The notes under the pieces: model-generated
Databases searched by the model: none
What the model was told of the DNA's origin: nothing
The model's input: only the letters and a program-made list of their open reading frames with translations
NCBI RefSeq assembly: GCF_014773225.1
Contig: NZ_JACXAJ010000001.1
Coordinates: 992,001-1,056,000 of the forward strand
DNA from: Pontibacter aquaedesilientis
GTDB taxonomy: Bacteria > Bacteroidota > Bacteroidia > Cytophagales > Hymenobacteraceae
Direction: 5' to 3'
Length of the DNA: 64,000 nucleotides
Made by a program: the position numbers and the translations under genes
Shown: piece after piece, positions 63,301 to 64,000 of the stretch
Position numbering within the stretch: the first letter of the stretch is position 1
Layout: the number at the start of each line of letters is the position of its first letter

Positions 63301-64000
63301 GTGCAGGTAATCGTCCATGTCGCCTCCGTTGCTGGCAAACTTATAGATAATCCCGGCAGCGTTTTCCATGTCCACCACCACGACCCGGTCGCTTTTCGAC
63401 TTGATTCTGTTTTCGGCCATCGCTTTGACTTTGTCATTAAAGCGACTTGTATAGCCCGGAGAGTCATCACCCGCGTTTTGTGGGATGCGATTAATGATCA
63501 GGCCAAGGATAACGGTTACTTCTTTATTTGCTCTCTCTTCATAAGCGTCCACTTCATCCAGTATACCTTCCATCTCGGCAATGGCCTGGGCATCATCAGT
63601 CACGCCATACAAGCCGCCATTGGTACCCAGGTGCAGCAGCACGACATCCGGATTGAATTTGTCCAGGTAGGTGCCTGAGCCACGAGACACCAGTTCGTTG
63701 GACTGATTGCGGTAACTGCTCGTTTTGAGCAAGCTAAGTATATCCATTGTACGTGCGGCCGGGAAGCCGGCATTCTGGTCGTTTGCCAAAAATGCACCGC
63801 CTGACTTTTCGCTGCCTACAAAGCTGAATTTTGCCTTAATGCCAGTTAGCAGGTCATAGAGTTGCTTGCGATAAGCGATCCGCTCAGAATCGGGTCTGCT
63901 ATCGCCAGATTTTGTGCCATGTGTGTTGGAGTCGCCGAGCGGCATGATGCTGAATACTTTGCTCTGTGTATGCGTTGTTGCGCTAACGGTCGTGCTGTAG
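60367..64000 (-). CDS. Large T9SS type B surface protein: SGNH hydrolase plus Ig-like repeats, N-terminus outside window
   Basis: The frame is open to the right edge: upstream of the ATG at 63945 it continues in frame (SKVFSIMPLGD) without a stop, so the true start lies outside. Numbering from that ATG: SGNH/GDSL esterase domain about 1-240 with S6 in LGDSNTHG, N109 in LHLGTNGG and D212-x-x-H215; an Ig-like domain at about 250-330; another at 335-430; four similar ~92-residue Ig-like repeats at about 435-830; further Ig-like and cadherin-like domains to about 1115; then the type B type IX sorting domain (NAFSPDNDGINDTWV, VFDRAGVRLF, GNYFYIIEVKD) at the end. It should be secreted to the cell surface. 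Confidence 0.92.
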   Translation of the reverse strand, partial: YSTTVSATTHTQSKVFSIMPLGDSNTHGTKSGDSRPDSERIAYRKQLYDLLTGIKAKFSFVGSEKSGGAFLANDQNAGFPAARTMDILSLLKTSSYRNQSNELVSRGSGTYLDKFNPDVVLLHLGTNGGLYGVTDDAQAIAEMEGILDEVDAYEERANKEVTVILGLIINRIPQNAGDDSPGYTSRFNDKVKAMAENRIKSKSDRVVVVDMENAAGIIYKFASNGGDMDDYLHPAVSGYQKMANTWFNALKPLLEPIAADTKAPETTITSKPAAISNSKSATFEFASNEAKVYFEMSLNGAPYATTSTPVTLSNLADGTYTVSVRALDAAGNKDATPATYTWTIITTPPTAPVFSAVTEDRGPEDDDQITSDNTIRLLGKAQAGMDVTVSEASKGILGTTKANSTGDWVYNYEGTALASGTYRFTATAKDIAGNVSEVSKTFTVTIDLTKPDVALTTQAKTPVRDAFQVQLMFTEEVYGLAAADLSVTNASLSNFTAVDKSTYTLTLTPPNGVQGTASILLAAGKVTDLAGNANTASTKLEIAYDLKRPKVAISSEAPQLVKAPFTVQFDFDEDVSGFSAADITLTNANVSNFSTVSGSVYTVRINPTADGEVSVSLAADKALDAAGNGNEASAVLKRIYDVQPPTATLSTSSGNLGNSAFTVTVEFSEPITGLAVPSFTVSNGRATDLKKTGNTSYTVLISPDKDGEVTVLLKADQVQDLAENGNLASNVLKRDFDATPPTVTLSTEAPDLTNAPFNVNFRFSEDVEGFELADVSLTNATAGNFKQISKAEYTALITPAKDGEVTVKVAAGKAQDAATNPNTASNTINLTYDATAPTGYAVRFDTEQVDFINQKDIAVSVTDAEVGATYFYSISSDKGGNKVTGTATAKAVSFKLSGIDVSGLNDGMLTVTFYQVDAAGNQGDEVKAKVEKITKNIMAVRTPEQISVPFKTPYENLPLPKQVEVTYTNGEKENIAVNWQQGNYKGAVAGSYTLTGTLVLQPNTTNQDNRKATITVVVEPNRAPTALQLSTTSFKPDAKPDETIGMFSTTDPDDDTHTYTLANGQGDQHNSLFLIEGDKLYLKSNKGLSGIRSFNIRVRSTDPYQNSIEQTFVLTKKPYQPETKIKLVNAFSPDNDGINDTWVVPELKFYDEISIQVFDRAGVRLFHTTNPEEGWDGRGQNGEVKPGNYFYIIEVKDINLVQKGVLTVLK

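Overview
The window looks like chromosomal DNA from a member of the Bacteroidota, most likely the Cytophagales/Hymenobacteraceae (Pontibacter-like). The signs are a type B type IX secretion C-terminal domain paired with a PorP/SprF protein, DUF2911, DUF922 and HYC_CC_PP family genes, mostly weak Shine-Dalgarno sequences, and intergenic repeats of the kind common in this phylum. The genus is an inference. No rRNA, tRNA, CRISPR array, phage or insertion sequence was seen.

Layout. 1-12 kb holds housekeeping and accessory genes: a cut-off methyltransferase, a GNAT acetyltransferase, a YceI protein, an M13 peptidase, a duplicated STAS/SpoIIAA-like protein, a class A penicillin-binding protein, a P1 (DmpA-type) peptidase overlapping a class IV aminotransferase, an S1/P1 nuclease and a cold-shock protein. 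12.2-17.8 kb is a complete trans-4-hydroxy-L-proline catabolic cluster (AraC regulator, deaminase, 2-oxoglutarate semialdehyde dehydrogenase, epimerase, D-hydroxyproline oxidoreductase). 17.9-22.5 kb has an M1 peptidase, a DUF922 protein, a DUF2911 protein and a lipoprotein. 22.6-25.9 kb is a tight operon of an ATP-cone/Mrr-type nuclease, an AMP phosphorylase-type enzyme and a PRPP synthetase, followed by a convergent PEP synthase and a CBS-domain protein. 29.2-45.0 kb is a full complex I operon (nuoA, B, CD fusion, E-N) whose NuoG is of the long E. coli kind with the N7 cluster. 45.6-49.6 kb has a GNAT-like protein, a CBM20-esterase, a lytic transglycosylase and a Gre-family factor. 49.6-57.2 kb (minus strand) is a copper/silver-type RND efflux operon: HYC_CC_PP protein, CusA, TolC/CusC-like, CusB-like. 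57.5-64 kb has a DUF2892 protein, a GAF histidine kinase, a PorP/SprF protein and a large SGNH-hydrolase/Ig-repeat surface protein that runs off the right edge.

The most striking thing that genes do not explain is a 7-mer, AGGTATA (complement TATACCT). I counted about 115 copies by eye, in both orientations, in all reading frames and between genes, against about 8 expected at even base composition. It even forms a short tandem array upstream of nuoCD. It behaves like an uptake-sequence or HIP1-type genome word. A second layer is a set of intergenic repeat elements that cut the nuo operon at the nuoB/CD, CD/E and H/I borders, and minisatellite-like repeats that supply the 3' ends of two reading frames.
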